From Paragonimus westermani (Eukaryota; Platyhelminthes; Trematoda; Plagiorchiida; Troglotrematidae): DNA of 64,000 bases. Shown here piece after piece: positions 27,401 to 42,400 of the stretch (position 1 is the stretch's first letter; each line of letters begins with the position of its first letter). The notes under the pieces were generated by a model. It was not told where the DNA came from and made no database searches. It saw only the letters and a program-made list of their open reading frames with translations. A program made the translations under genes and the position numbers. The stretch is taken from assembly GCA_008508345.1 (NCBI GenBank), contig QNGE01001740.1, forward strand, positions 18,255 to 82,254, given 5' to 3'.

Positions 27401-30400
27401 ACAAGATGTGATATTTTACATATTACAGGGGTTGCGATTGCGTTCATGTACCAGTTCTTTGGTCTGCATAACAAGTGTTCACCTAAAGGCCAGTTTGTAC
27501 CATTTGCGCCTCCATGGGCCCTGCACTATTGGTCTGATCATTTCACAGTGAAGAAGCAGTGTCGGTGTATATGAACCTGTTCGTGCTTTTTGAAGAGAGG
27601 GTCACCAGTACTTAAGCGAGTCGTCCGCTTGGTGTAAACCGACTTCCCGAATCTGATAGAATACGTTTATCCGCGCTTGTCAATCGATTGCAGTACGTGT
27701 CATTTTGAGTGAAGCACACCAGAGCACGAGGTAGTCAGACGCTTCGGTTCAGTTTTGTGGTATGTGGACAGTTTAGTAAACAAATAGAATAGTGAATGTG
27801 GATTTGCCAAACCGTGAGTTGAAAAGGGTGCAGCCAATTTCGCTTTGTTAATTAAAATCAATCACTCGTTTTGGTGAGCAGTGTAAAAGCAGAGGAAGTG
27901 ATGGAAACCTTATGGGATCATTCACACTTTTGTGATGTTTCGATCGCTTTCAATTTGGATGGTCTACTTCTTGCACATTTGCAAGAAAACCGAAAACCAC
28001 GATGTGTGACGTACACTTTCATGTTGTATAACCATAAGTGAACCAACGAACACTGAAAACGGGGACAGAGTGCCAAACTAATATATAATTACAAGTCTAA
28101 CGAAAAATCCTGAATCAAAGTTCACAGGGGTAATACACTAATCTCTTTTGAAATGAAGAAAATATGTACTTTGCAACCCACACACCAAGAATTTCCGGAC
28201 TCATCTATCCACTTTCAGGTACTCCTAAAATCTTGCACTCCCCTTCTTTTAAAACACTGTGCATTTTTCATGTAATTTCCTTCTCGGTGTGTGTCCCGTA
28301 GTACATTCAACTTTCGTGGGTTGTGGTTACCCCAATTTCACCTCAACTACTCTATATGCTGACGTGAAAACCACGAGTAGAGGAAACGTGACACTGATAT
28401 TATTGGGAGACGAATTCCAAACGTGTGTTCCAACCATAAAAAAGATGTATTCACGTATATGACAGGCTCTGTATCATTTACTCAGTATTACTAATTAAGT
28501 TGATTTTTCAGAGCAAAACAAACCTGCCGACTAAAGGTCTCCTGATACAATTTTATGTAGGTTACACTAACACGTAGACCAACCATAGGGACCTACTTTT
28601 TTCGTATCTCTAAAGAAGTTTCTGTTCCATCGATCACTCCGTGTGTATAATTCCGTACAATTCAGTTGGCAAAATTAGTTGTATTTGCTTCTGTCGATTC
28701 AACCATATGGATGACTATCTGCCACAACCTCGGAAAAGCTATCATTTTTTTCAGTCGTAACAGGTTAGAAAATGTTTTGCCCTGTTTCCACAATGTTCCC
28801 TGCACTTCTCATCATTCTCCCGAAACTGTTGCTTCAACATTTTGTAGGTAAAGGTATAAATGTCAGGAGCAACTCAGTAAATTCACCTTAACTAATTTCG
28901 AATTCAACGAAGACGAGCACCTTTCCACTATGTTGAGAGCTGCATTCCGTTTGGTGTGACTAAACTCCCCGTAACAAACTACCCGTAACGGATCCTGGGT
29001 ACCCCTTACTCAGTGATTCGGGATTATCCAAACTGCCATGAAACATTTCAAAGTCAGCATTGACTTCCAAATAAACATTAATGATGAGATGCATGTCTGA
29101 ATAACAAGGTCACAGTGCCCTTTCAGAGAGCCCGAATACTGTTAGATCTCACTTGTCACATTGCATTCACTCTTCTTAACAGCCTTCCGTTCAGCGGCGA
29201 TTTCCTAATGAAAACAGTTAAACCAAACATGTCATCAGTTCTTGCAAGCCCTCACAAAACATTACCAAGAGAGACGTTGCAAGTTACGAGCAGTCGTTTA
29301 AAAATAGATTGAAAACTGTCCACAACTGATCGTTGCTTTTGCATTCCCCTGGATATTTAGGTCCTCCTCATTCGAAAACACACCAGACTCGGGTTTCGCC
29401 CCTGTCAGTTCTCTTCAGTGGTGTCATTGTTACGCCTAGGATTCGAACTGCATCTCCCACAATTTACTAGTTAGCAACACACCACTCAAAAAGTCTCAGA
29501 ATTTTTGATATTTCATGTTTATAAGTCTTAATCATGAGCTGGTCAGTTAACGTCAGTAAGGCAGCCAATGTGTCTCTTCCTGAGACTATCTGGTAATCTG
29601 CTCATTACTTACAAGTGAATGTAACTGAACACTCGCATCAGATAGTTCTGTCCTGTCTAGTATGAAACCAGTGATGTACTGGTCTAAACGGTTGCTCCAT
29701 GAAAGCGTGACCGCGACCTAAGTACCCACTCTATGAAAGAAGAAACCAAAATCAGTACATCTTGTAGAAATAAGCGGTCTGACGTGCCAGCCAGTATGTG
29801 AAAGGTGCTATCGCCAGTGAATCGTGTCCAATTTATACAGGTTACTCCTCGCCGTTCTGTGTTATGGAAAGCCACAGTGCTACATTCCCTCCCGAGGTCA
29901 TTTTCTAAGCCCAAGCTATTGCCCGAACTTGAACTTCCCCAGTGCCCAGTCATTTTTCACATCCAAATATGAAGCCTGAAAGAGTTAGATGGAGCAACCA
30001 TAGGCCAATCGTGGAGTTCTATTCCGTCTTATCAATTCCAGATCAATCGGATTTTGTTCATCTATGTCATGGTTACGTGGGCGAAATACGCACAGTTCCT
30101 AAAGGCAAGAGATGACGGACTTCTGCAACCCACAAACTCCCAATTTTATCCTGACTTGTTGCTCTCAAGTCTACACGAAACAAATAACAGCATCATTGTC
30201 CCAGCGTACCTTGTTTGCTAGCGGTGGGTTATTCTTCAAGAAGTAGTCTGATGACCAGAGTAGAACCTAAGTTTGGGACACGAAGGAACTTACACCGGAA
30301 CCTTTTACCGTAAAGCTCTCCTGCTTCCTCGGCTAAGGTCGGGAGGACAGTGAACATCGTTTTCTGATAACGTTGTTCGAAATGATGTAGTAGAAGTCAA

Positions 30401-33400
30401 CGGCAGTTGTGTGGAGAATCTCCGCGCTTATCGGTGCATCTTTTTCTTCATCTGTATTCTTCTCCATTGTTTCGTTACGCAGATCCATCTTTTTACTCAC
30501 ATTGTGATACACTTGCCACTCCATGCGGTCACGATATACTAGACCTGCATGTGTTGTATGGATATATTTTCGTGTAAATAGGGAAATGTTAACAATACCT
30601 ATGCACAAAGGGTTTCTTCATCCGTGCTAGATAATTAAGTTAGCAAACGGGATCTTCATGGTGCGAATTGGTGGACATCGGAAGTCCTCTTACGCCTTGC
30701 ATGAGTCCCACGAAGGTCTAATGTATTTATATCCAATGTATTTATCTTTCTGGCTTATTCTGAATCCACGCATACAAGTGCAAATTTTCTGACAAGTTCC
30801 TCAACGCTTTATTTCGTGTGATTCATTAAGGTCGCATCACCTTACTTACTGATCACTATTCGTTGGATCAAGATCTTCGCTCACAATTTTGCAGTGTTCA
30901 ACCACTTGTGATCACTGCTTGAATGAAGACAGACTCCATCGTTTGCGATTTAAAGTTCTTGAGATATACGTAATCAGCAGAAATTGCTCGCCAGTGTTGA
31001 GGTGAGTAAGAAACCACGTTAACCCTGTTGGCACTTTGGGAGGATTCAACGGATGTGTCATCATACTTCAAGTTTCAAGTCTATGTTAGACAAAAAAAAG
31101 GTTGTAAAGAAGGATGAAAAAAGTGAGTCAGTGCGCTTGGGGGTTTGCAGCACAGTCGCTGTATCAGGCAACTTCCTTTATCAAATGTGTTCACTGCACC
31201 ACAGACCTCTTCCAGAAGGCTGAGAACAACTTACTGAAACAAGCTTCAGTGTTATTGCATTCATCTTTGCAAACCACAGTTATTTGCTGGCCACCAGATT
31301 GCAGCCTACAACCTAACTCACCATTCACGGAAGTGGCACTCTGTGGAAAGTGATGAGGTGGTATTTATAAAATTTGACCAGGCTGACGGGGGGATGTCAG
31401 ACGAGATCAACATGTTCAACGATCGGAAGTTCCCGAGACACCCACCGGTGAACTTCGTACTGCTAATAGGGTGTTCTCACCAGTGCTTCGAAGAAACCAG
31501 TGGCGAAAAATGGTGATTGTAAACATCCTCTGGCCAGATACTGCGCACGACTACGAAGTAGCATTGTAAAATTTGCGATTTGCAGAAGGACTGAGCTCCT
31601 TTTGGTGTCATAGGTAGGGCAAACCGACAAGCAACATGCGTGAATCAGCTGTACACTTCGTGATCTTACCTGACATTTCATCAACACTGACGCAGCTTCC
31701 CAGATACGTAAAAATTCTGATTAATTCGAATGATCTGTGCTTAAGGTAGGCTGGCTTAGATTCCTGCCAATCCCGCTAGCAAATCTTGCGCTTGGAAGTT
31801 GCAAAAGTATGCGTAACTAAGAGATTGACTTCTTGAATCCATCTGGAAAGTTCTGGGCTACCCATGAACCAAACTCGTCTATAAACTCCGTCTTCAAATC
31901 TAGTGTATGATAGTACTTTCATACCACCCAACTTCTGCTCTGCCGAAGCCCACTGTAGAATCTCATCTGATGAATAGTCTGTTAAATGAGAGGCCGGAAA
32001 TCTTGGTACATACCAGTTGGCGTTAAAATACCCAAAACCTCCACTCTGCCAAAGATCCGACAGTAAAGTGTTTTCAGAATGTTGACTTAATTCTGTGACG
32101 CCCTCCAGAAATGTGCAGTCCCAGAGTGCAGCTCTGACAAGTGAGTTAAAAGCTTCTCTGATGCTTACGAAAATCCATTAATGGTCTTCCATGTAAATGG
32201 CACGCGAAGTGATACCAACTTGTTTTCCATGAATGTATTGTTCACAGGCTAGGATGAAGTGAAGAATTGCAATATCCGTAATATCAGGTAGCTTCGATGC
32301 AATATGCATTAGACTGAGACATCGACGGTTTGCACTTGAACTGCATGCTGTCGTTTTAGAAACGATAGCTTTGTTGGCGAGATCTCCGTCATTTGGAATG
32401 ATCATAGTTATCAGGAGTTTTAGGAGTAGAACCTTCAGTTCCTTGAATGGATCTAAGCCTTCCTCTGTAAAATTGGCAACTGTGGGTTCGTTTGAGTCGA
32501 ACGCTTTGTGACGTTTCAACAACTTGACCTCAAGCTCAATCTCTTTTCTGAGCCAAAGACTCATCAGTGTATCAATGAAGAGAGGAGATGGCCGGAAATG
32601 TAGTCCCCTATGCAGGTGGCTAGTTGACTTACCGTTGAAAAATGCTTAGCCAAGCGCTCTAAACCTTACTGTAAGTTACGGATGGGCTCGCCATTAGATT
32701 CACCTACTGTTTCCATCATACCTGGCTTCCTGCACTCTGATAAACGGATGAAAGGGATGAAATGAAAGGCTTGTTCCATCACGAATATGCGTTAAGTTTA
32801 TTGGGTCTTTCAATCTTAGGTTAAAAATCTTTGTGATCCAAGCGAGCTGTATTATATTCGCTGCTGGACGGAATACACCAACCAGCCTCGAGGAGCTCAA
32901 AGGACCACACAAAACCTCAACACTTAATGGCCAAACGATCAGTAGCACCAAGAGATAACACCAGAATTAACCACCATGTGTCGGATATGTGCTCACTGTG
33001 TCTCAGCGTAGTCTGATTAGTGCATGCTGGCTGGTACTGAGTGATTTAGAGCTTAGCATTTTATTTATTACAGCTTGTGTCTGATGGTCAACTGACCTCT
33101 CATCAAAGCACGAAGTGAACTTGGCACATGTGAGTGCACGATGGAAATCTACACAGAATTCCAGGAATTACAGTCCTGGAAATAGCCAACCCGTTCATAG
33201 TTGTCTGCTGTGTGACCCATCCGTATACGACTGATTTGGCACAGGAAGTCGCCATGTGGAGTAGTGGCCTCGAAAGTTTCCACGGTTCATACTCGTAAGA
33301 GGCAGACCGTTATTGACACGAAGCTACAATAAACGTTCACTGCGATCTGTTCCGCAAATACGGTAAACGTGTTGATCACCTAGAACATGCTAATCAATAT

Positions 33401-36400
33401 GGCCTCAACAGCCATATCGCGGGAGTTGTGCAGAATATTTCGTGGAGTGAGGTTATGAATTATCCTTTATGGTCCCTGGACTACGGTCGGTGTAAACACA
33501 AAACAGTAACAGACAAGCACCGTGTGTGACGAAGTTTTCTGTTTGTTATATCCATATCTCCAAAATTATATGATGCAAGACCTTGAGCGCAATATGCGTT
33601 CTTACGCGTCCCCTAGCTCATCACCAGATTAGTTTCATGCCATATTGGTCAATCGCAAGTGATATAAAGTGCTTCTGGTCTGCTGAGTCAAAACTGTTTT
33701 CTTTAAATTGTGTACGGAATTAGATTGTACATTTAATTCTACAGATATCTTGAGACCGGATGACGATGTCTCCAAAGTTATGAGACTGTCCTGGTAATGT
33801 ATCTATGCACATGCTACTTAAAACCTGAATGTTAGACGGGAGTCAACTGAAATCAGTTGAGATAATTGATGTTACCCCTAACACACATTTCGTGCGCAAT
33901 CAAGTTCTGACGTGATGTCACACCCACACTATCCTGACTGTGCACTTTCCACGGATGAACATCTCCATCACCCGGAATGTTGAACATTCTGTTACAATTC
34001 TATGTCGTACTAATGCCATCCTAATTAGTGCTAACAACTCTTGATAAATGTTTCTGTTCCAGACCTCCAAATCGACCAAACAGTTACTGGAAACCACTTT
34101 TCAGCCATCAAGTCTTGTTTTATGTGTTCCTTGTCAGAACTTTACCGAGGCCGTTACGGCAAAACACGTTTACGATCTAATGAACCCATAATGACCGTGA
34201 TTTTTGGATAAAGTCAGCAACTGTCATTGAAACAGAATGCTGTACGCAAACGACCTGCAGTATTAATGGACTTGCAAAACAGTTTCTAACACGAAAGTAT
34301 AATTTTGTAGCAAATCTGTATGAGCGGACAAGACTGTGGTTAACAACGACCCGCTGGAGTTTCAGAATTTAAACTTAGGTTCACGTTAACATGATTTGCC
34401 TGACTGGCGTCGAATACGGTCACTGCGTTTGCTCAGGCGCATTCAATGGAATCAGAAGAAATGCATGCATGAGTGCTTAGCGCATTTTGTTTCAATGATG
34501 GAACTTTTATGATCAGTGGCTACTACATTGCTAAGCATTTTCAAGTCACTCTATGGTCTAAAATGTGTAGTAATCCTGATAGTAGTCCTTTTTTCTATAA
34601 ACGAGCAAAACATCACTGCAGAATCTGTCTTTTCTGACTGATATGAACACGCGGATGATGATAAGCTGAACCTTTTATCGTTTTCATAAGTTTATATTTT
34701 AAGGTTTCACTTAACAGAAATGCTGCCCAATGTTGCCTCGTTTACCGGTTACAGAACCAACCCGAATCAAACGAGGATTTGGAATTGAATGAAGAACTCC
34801 AAACAGCGGAGCGAACAAATGCGGATAGGGATTTATATTTAGATTGTACAGCGAAACCAAACAGTAAACAATACCATTTGAACGACCAACAGGAGGTAGG
34901 TAACGGTGTTTTATCAATACAGCTGGCCATTTCTCCTCTCTTCCACACGTCCCGGTTATTTTCACTTTGTGTTACGTATTACTTACGTGTGAGAAACATT
35001 TTTTCGACAAATTCGTGAAACGAAGATGTTCAGTATACCGGTCGTAGAGCCCGGATATCGAGCTACATGCCATATCTCGCACTCTCATTCGCCTATTCTG
35101 ACACAAGTTTTAAAGGGATCAGTATTAAACTCCTTAGCTACGTTTTCATGATTTATTTCATCTGGAACGATATTAGCCATAGATTCTTGTTCCCAGAACA
35201 TTTTGTTTCTGAATTCATGTGACCTCAGCCAACGTCGTGGAAAGCGTACGTTGGTCAGGCTTAGACTAGAGACCCAGAAGAGTGGAGTCGCGATGGTGGT
35301 TGGTTTGAATCGTTAACCATGACCAACATGAAACTAATGAACGGCTTTAAATGTTGATGTTCACTCGCTCGCAGGTTCTTGCATTCAAAGGTCAAGTTAT
35401 TTCATCCACCCTACTTTCAAAAATGTGGTTTATTAAACTGGTAAGCCTTCTTTCGAAATATGTATCCACGTCATCGTTCAAGGCCTTAGAGCAGGGATAC
35501 CAACCGACCGTCCAACAAGCATCGCACTCCTTGACATGACCCCAAATCCCTACTTTAGGACACGTAGCTTGTAATTGACGAAACAGTAGTAGTAGCAGTA
35601 ATGGTAGTTTGTTCGACAGTGGCTCCGTCCTTCCAAAGACAAGTTGATCAGCAATGTCCACACCTCAGTTCGGCTGGGCCGTTTGAACATTCCAAATTTA
35701 GGTGAGACGCAACTGTGAAAAGTCAGGGCTTCGGCTGGATTCGAATCAGCGACAGACACAACATGCCTCAACGCGGCAAGCGCTCTACCAGCTGAGCTAC
35801 GAAGCCACACNTTGTCCGACACCGTTTTTGTCTCGCGCAAATTACGAATGGAAAGATTGCTCCGCAGTCAATGCCCAGTTTTTGGGAACGTGGTGAAAGA
35901 ACATTCGTCTGGCCCTAACATGAGGGGCGTCAATATCTCGCTACGTACTCAGTGTGTGGTAGTAACGGACAAGAAGGCACTCGTGGGGTGTGGACGGATA
36001 AGCTTTATCATAGGGTAAATTGTCTTGTTCTTCAGTAGGCTTCCTGCTCTACATTCCGCAATCGTTGGCTGCCGGATCCAAAGAACATTTTCCCCAGGAT
36101 CTTTATTCGTGTCATCCAGATCAGGTGTAATCTCCTGGGGACTAATGTCCGAAATTCACGAAGTGGCCGAAGTGGCCACTCAGTTCTCTGCCATGGCAAC
36201 TGCGATCAGCCAGAAAGCCTCGTTAATATTCTTCGACCATGTCGGATCACCCACACTGTGCGTCGTGCTCGGCACAACCGAGTGGCTAGGGACCTGGCGT
36301 AAAGGCTACACAATCTGGGCTACACAGTCTTTGAGGAGCTGCAGTACCAACGGCGAGCTCGCTCATCGAACCCGACGTCAACGTGGTTCATGACGGTGCT

Positions 36401-39400
36401 GCTGTGTTACTGGATATCAGTATAGTGGATGACTACCGAAGCCAGTGCGCCTAGACAGACAGGGTTGTGAAGTATGGGGCCGACTCTCATAATGCCCGTT
36501 CAATAAACCCTTCATACCATAGGTTGAGATGTGAACGCTATATGTCATTCCCCTGTGATCATCTCTTTCTGTGATATCATGTTACCGTCCTCTTGCAACG
36601 CGATTCTTCCACTTAGACTGCCGTCCTACGTAGTCTCTGATTTATGCTTTTTGACTGCTCTTTTTACTATGAAAGACCTCTCCCTGTCCCGACACATGAG
36701 CCTTGATAGTGATAGCCATGTAGAGCCTTTGATTCTGGCAGATTATTTCGTTGAACCCTTTTTCTTTTTTTCACATGTCACACAAGTCTTTTTTGATGAG
36801 TGAATAACTAACGTTTGATAATCCCGTGAAAGAACATATCAATTATTCAGTTTTGATAATCGGGTAGCGCACCAAAGTTGACAGTCTGTTTGGTTCGGAT
36901 CTCCCTTTTACCCATTTCTGTTGCTTATTTTGGTGTCACCACGTTTCATACTTTGAGCGAACCTGTGTAAATTGTTCAAAATAGACGATAATAGTGAGAT
37001 TGCTTGTAGCAACCCGAAAGAAAAAATCAGTTTCCGCAGGACAAGAGTTGTTCGTAGACCTGACAGCTAAATCGGTCCGCTCTGAAATATTGACTCACAT
37101 TCTTCCGTCATTTCAGTAGACGATCGTTAAACAGATAAACAAGAATATTTTTCGAGACCAGTTTGTGGATGTCATCAATGTTATTTCTGGTTAGATTGAA
37201 CTTTCAAATGGTTTTTCAACTAAGCTCATACATAACCGATTCACAGAAGCTGTTTCCAACTATTTAGTTATACATGAATCTACGTGTAGGTCAAGTATTA
37301 CACGCACCTCCTGCCTCGTTGAACACATTCAGATCAGCACTTCACGGTTGGTTGCTCCCAGATGTCAACTTTCATGATGGAACCAATAAAAACGAACCTC
37401 TATCTGACAGCTCACATACGATGACCTGGACTAGAATCCACTCGATCACTGTTCTTACCGGTACATTTCAACAAGACAAATTACAATAGGCTTGTGATTT
37501 GATGTCTTGCCGTGGATCCAAATAGATACAGTCAACCTAAATTTTTCGATTTCAATAGCCACGGAACCAAGGATCGTGAGTATCAGTGTAATGTCCATCG
37601 GATTCACGATATCCGAAAAGATGCTTTCAAATGTTCCAAGAATCTCGGATCGGAGCTTGTGGCAGGTGATCGGCTGTCCAATATCCAGCAAAACGAAGAC
37701 AGTAATATATTCGTCCATCTACATACGATATATTGAGCTGGTTATTTTATATAATCCATCTCTGTAGTATACACTTTGCATCTTAAAACTGTGAATTGTC
37801 GCTTAACAGATGGGTTGGTGGAGGCCATCCGCTCGAGACCATCGATCGCTTCATTCATGTAGGATGCGTCATTTAACCAGTCTGTGATATTACACAGGAC
37901 GTGTCCACGAAGACAACAAAAGCACATAATGTATTAGCTAATATTCGTCGTTTATGGTCTTGGTGGTTGACTGTCATGATGCCACGCACGATTACTCTCT
38001 GTCTATGGAGCACGGACGAGGTCCATTCGAACAAGGGTTACACATATAAGTTATCGTTATTCAACCGGCGTTGTTCCAGCCAGCTGATCTGAATGAAATG
38101 GGTTGGTTACGTCAGCAGCGCTAAAATCCGCCCACATGTACTGGGATAATATTCAGAATTACAACCGATAACCGAGATAACCAAAATTCACAAGTTAGGC
38201 CATTGTGGTGTCTATCTCAATAAGCAATGTTCGGTTTGGCTGACAACTAACAAAAAAGATCAAAGGTACTCAAGCGATAATGTGGTTAAGGCTAATGACA
38301 TTCGTGGCTGCCTCGCCGAACAACGTTGATAGGTGTCACCTGCCAGGTTGATGATTGTCTGACCATCCGCAATCCTAATGTGAAACATTCAGCCACACAA
38401 GCGGGCTCTTATCCATGAGTGTACTGCTTATTTCCATGAAGCGCCATTGTCATCACCTAGATAGTATTCTGTCAAAATCCGTATTGACTTACTAACCGAA
38501 CACTCCGCGAGCTAGTATTAAGATCAAAGATGACAGAAGCCATTTTACTTGCGCAGCGACTCACCGCTGAATAACAAAACTGTTTGGTTTAAGAGAAATT
38601 TNGTTTTGTTTAAGAGAAATTTTTAATTTCCAACAAATTATCGCTTCACTGTCCTAAATGATTTGCTTTCTAATCCATCATCTTTTCAGAACGCCTCTGT
38701 TGTCTCTTCAAATCCGACGCTGACCAGTCACATTTCGTCTGTGATTACAAGTAGGGTAAGTCTTCTTCTACGAATGTGCTTCACAGTGTGTGGAATGACT
38801 GAACGCGCTTGGTAAGTAGTCATTGGTCACGGCTTACATCAGCAAAATTGTCATCAAAGTATATGAGGCACAGGATACTTTTCCCTCGGTTATGGATATT
38901 CACAACTGTAAATCAGGCCGGTATGAGTGATAAGTGTCTGGCAGTGCTCTAGATGAATAGTTCTGACGGCAGGAACAGGTTTGAACTTAGGATGAAAAAG
39001 AAGCTCAACGAAATGTCAGGTGCTTTACTGAGATTCGAGGTGACGGGCTACGGAAGATATTTCGAAGTGAAGTTTAACATCCATTTGTACTTTTCATAGG
39101 CCGAATTCAAAACCAATTTATTCCACGTAAAACCAACGTCCGGCTGGAAGATTGAAGCGGTAACAATTAATTAATCAGCAGAAAGATGAAAAAATGAAAG
39201 CCTCTTGAAAAGAAATTATAAATTTGACAACATCAAACGAAAAGTAACTATTCATAATAATAAAACGGAATTCATGGAGAAAACTACTCCAAATAACTTC
39301 GCAATCTATATATACAACTTAACTGCCAACAGACACACATGATCGAAATTTCAAACAGTCCACTCCCTTCACATGTATGAAGAGAATAGTTAGAACACGA

Positions 39401-42400
39401 ATACTGATAGATGCAACCATTTCGTATTGACTCGTCAGTAGCAAATTTACAATAGCCTGGAACAGTTTTTTCTATAACGATCAGTTTCAGCGATGAGATA
39501 GATAATCGGTGGGTTAGGAAAGGTCACTAAGTTCAGAGCAGGGTCAAACTCACGAACAACTGTTTCTGAATACGCAGAGTCGGCTTCAGTGGATTGATTG
39601 CGATAGCCTCAGCAAACCGCAAGAATCTCGGACTGGGATGACATAATAAGATTGCGAATGCACAGGCCGGGTCGATAACGTGACCAGTGTTCAGATCGTG
39701 TCTTGTGACTACGGACACTGGTTGCTAGAATGACTCAACGCTGTTCCCGTACTTCAGTAATAAAGAGCGCTGCACTAATATCTTCAAACATACCTTCAAT
39801 CGGCATATCGAACACTTCTCCTCAATCTTCTAATTGAGACGTTCAGTCAATGTTCACGAATGTTTCACTGCATGAGACACTTGATTGTATTTATGAACTC
39901 GTTAAAATGAGTCACATTACTTTGCCTTTGCCTAGTGATGTTCTGAAGGAAGCCTTATTGTTATGTACTGAAAACGTCAGCTTCCGTTTTCTTGATCAAT
40001 GCCATCGCCAAATGGACGGGGAACCATAGGAGTTCCACTAGGGCCCATCTTAGTGGACTTCTCATGTTAAGGATGGAACAGGAGTTAGCCGCAGACATAG
40101 CGAGTCTGTAATACTACAAACGATACGTCGATGATACACTAGTATTCAGTCGTTCCAAACAGGCAACAGATAACCCAGTGCGACGCTTAACTAATTGTCA
40201 TCGCAACCTGAAAGTAACGTGAATTTGAGACTGACAACTGTTCGCCGTTTCTAGACCTACTCATTAGCCACCGGGAAGATAGCCGTATAAAAAGGGCTGT
40301 CTATAGGAATTCCACGTGGTCCGATCAATACAGGAACTTTAGCAGTTTCACACCAGTCGATCACAAACGCGCACTAGTGAATACGCTATTCACCCGATCA
40401 GAGAGCATATGAATATAGGACGGTCTGGTGGAGGCATTAGACCCGGTCAGGTCTGTACAACAGTCAAATGGGTATCCAGAAGTGTTAACAGAAAAGCATA
40501 GTAGGCCAAAACCGCTGTTTGAACAGGTGGTCACTGTGGAAAAGAAGAGGGTTCTATATAGAATTGCTATATAGAATTGATTACAGTATGCATCAAACAA
40601 CACAAAGACTAACGAATTCGATTGAATGGACATTCAACGCAGCTGAACTTTGCGTATTAGCTCGAACTCTGAGGTTCCCTTTGTCTTCACTCAAAGGAGA
40701 TCAACCTGTCGGTGTCATGTATCTACCAATTGTATCTACCAATTTACATGAAAATGCAAAGAAGGTTACCTGGGTGGAACCGAGAGATGCTTGATTTCCG
40801 GAGTGAAGGAACATTTGAATAAATGGATGCAGAACTCCGTATTACCGAAGAACGGCAATACCGTTGAATCATGCTAGCAACCAGTGTCCGTAGTCACAAG
40901 ACACGATCTGAACACTGGTCACGTTATCGACCCGGCCTGTGCATTCGCAATCTTATTATGTCATCCCAGTCCGAGATTCTTGCGGTTTGCTGAGGCTATC
41001 GCAATCAATCCACTGAAGCCGACTCTGCGTATTCAGAAACAGTTGTTCGTGAGTTTGACCCTGCTCTGAACTTAGTGACCTTTCCTAACCCACCGACTAT
41101 CTATCTCATCGCTGAAACTGATCGTTATAGAAAAAACCGTTCCAGGCTATTGTAAATTTGCTACTGACGAGTCAATACGAAATGGTTGCATCTATCAGTA
41201 TTCGTGTTCTAACTGTTCTGTTCATATTTCTGAGTGGAATGAACTATTTTAATTTTTACTATAATGCCGATCCTCTTATTACATAGAGAAATGCACGACT
41301 TTTTTTAATAAATCCACTGTTCGGGTGATGAATACCCGCAGCAAGTACCATTAGTGAGTGTTATCACAAACAATCCTATACAGTCAATAGATTCAGTGCA
41401 ACTTTAACGGAGATGTATTGGTCAAAAATTCATATTGTTAAACAACCTTGAATATAAACCGTTTAAGTAGTCTATGGATACCCACGCTTCATCCGACTAC
41501 AAACGCCTGCTTGAAGGTAGGTGACCAGTGGTACATACTTCTTCGTTGTAAATGTGAGTTCTTATGTACCGTTTATCCTAAATTCAGGTTGGCATTTTCG
41601 TTGTTAGTCAGGTATTCTTCTGTTGCATGCGAATTACGTATCCGGTCTGTCACTACGATGTATTACTTTTCCGCACTGTTACACGTTCATGCGTATCGCT
41701 TCCCGAGTGTTGTTATTTGCAGTATAGATGCAAGTATGTTTGAGTGACTCCCTTTTCTCAGGTTATATTGCGTTCAGATCTGATGAGCCGATTGCATGTC
41801 AGCTGCAATACTAATCGCTGAACAGGTATGTTGAGGTCTGAGGTGATCAACCTTTCAAAATTTCGGCACAGTTGCCCCTTAGTTTACATTACGTTTGTAA
41901 AGCAAACTGTCCGTCCTGTTACACCTTCGTGGGCAGATTAAGAATTAAAAAATTCGACTTGTCAAAAATGTGTGTTCGCATGCGGTTGGTTGTGTGGTCT
42001 GCTTTGAAGGCAGCCAGTAACGAAGAATTTGGTGGTAGACGCTAATTACTCACAAATTAAAAGTAGGATAAATTGCTTCACTCATTTTTCAGACATGGTT
42101 GTGCGTTTGCAATAATGGGCTGACACCCATTAAGATACACCGTTTAATAAATCCCAAATAAAAACAAAGGGAACTACGTTGCATCCGTATAATCATGCAG
42201 TTTTCAACGGTTATGCTTATGAGCACAACATACCATGGAAGGTTTGAGCGTTAATATGGTTGGAAACGACATTACAGGAAGCGACATTATTCCAAACAAA
42301 TCCAACTGAGGGGCCAAGAAATGACACCGTAATTTTGATGCTAATCCTATTTTAACGCTATAGTTTAGGATGCCACAATCTAACAACTTTGCTAACCAGT

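Larger units (their letters stand above)
26087..34754 (+). other. P-gp intron, 8.7 kb, with SINEs and a nested minus-strand frame
   Basis: The intron runs from GTGAGT to TTACAG. It contains a tRNA-headed SINE (26479-26905, minus), a second SINE-like piece (29368-29490, minus) and the unidentified minus-strand coding-like stretch 31776-32966. Between these (26906-29367, 29491-31775, 32967-34754) I see no recognisable gene or repeat. Confidence 0.75.

Noticed and set aside
35727..35806. Functional tRNA gene on the minus strand
   Set aside because: C at position 33, a mismatch in the anticodon stem, extra bases before the T-arm and a diverged relative at 49.4 kb favour a SINE.
36025..36500. 122-codon + frame followed by a CAATAAACCC polyadenylation-like end
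   Set aside because: Could be a repeat end, but no second copy exists in the window and no motif was found.
37455..37767. Overlapping 86-87 codon frames on both strands
   Set aside because: No motif in either; mirrored open frames on both strands at AT-rich sequence are common by chance.
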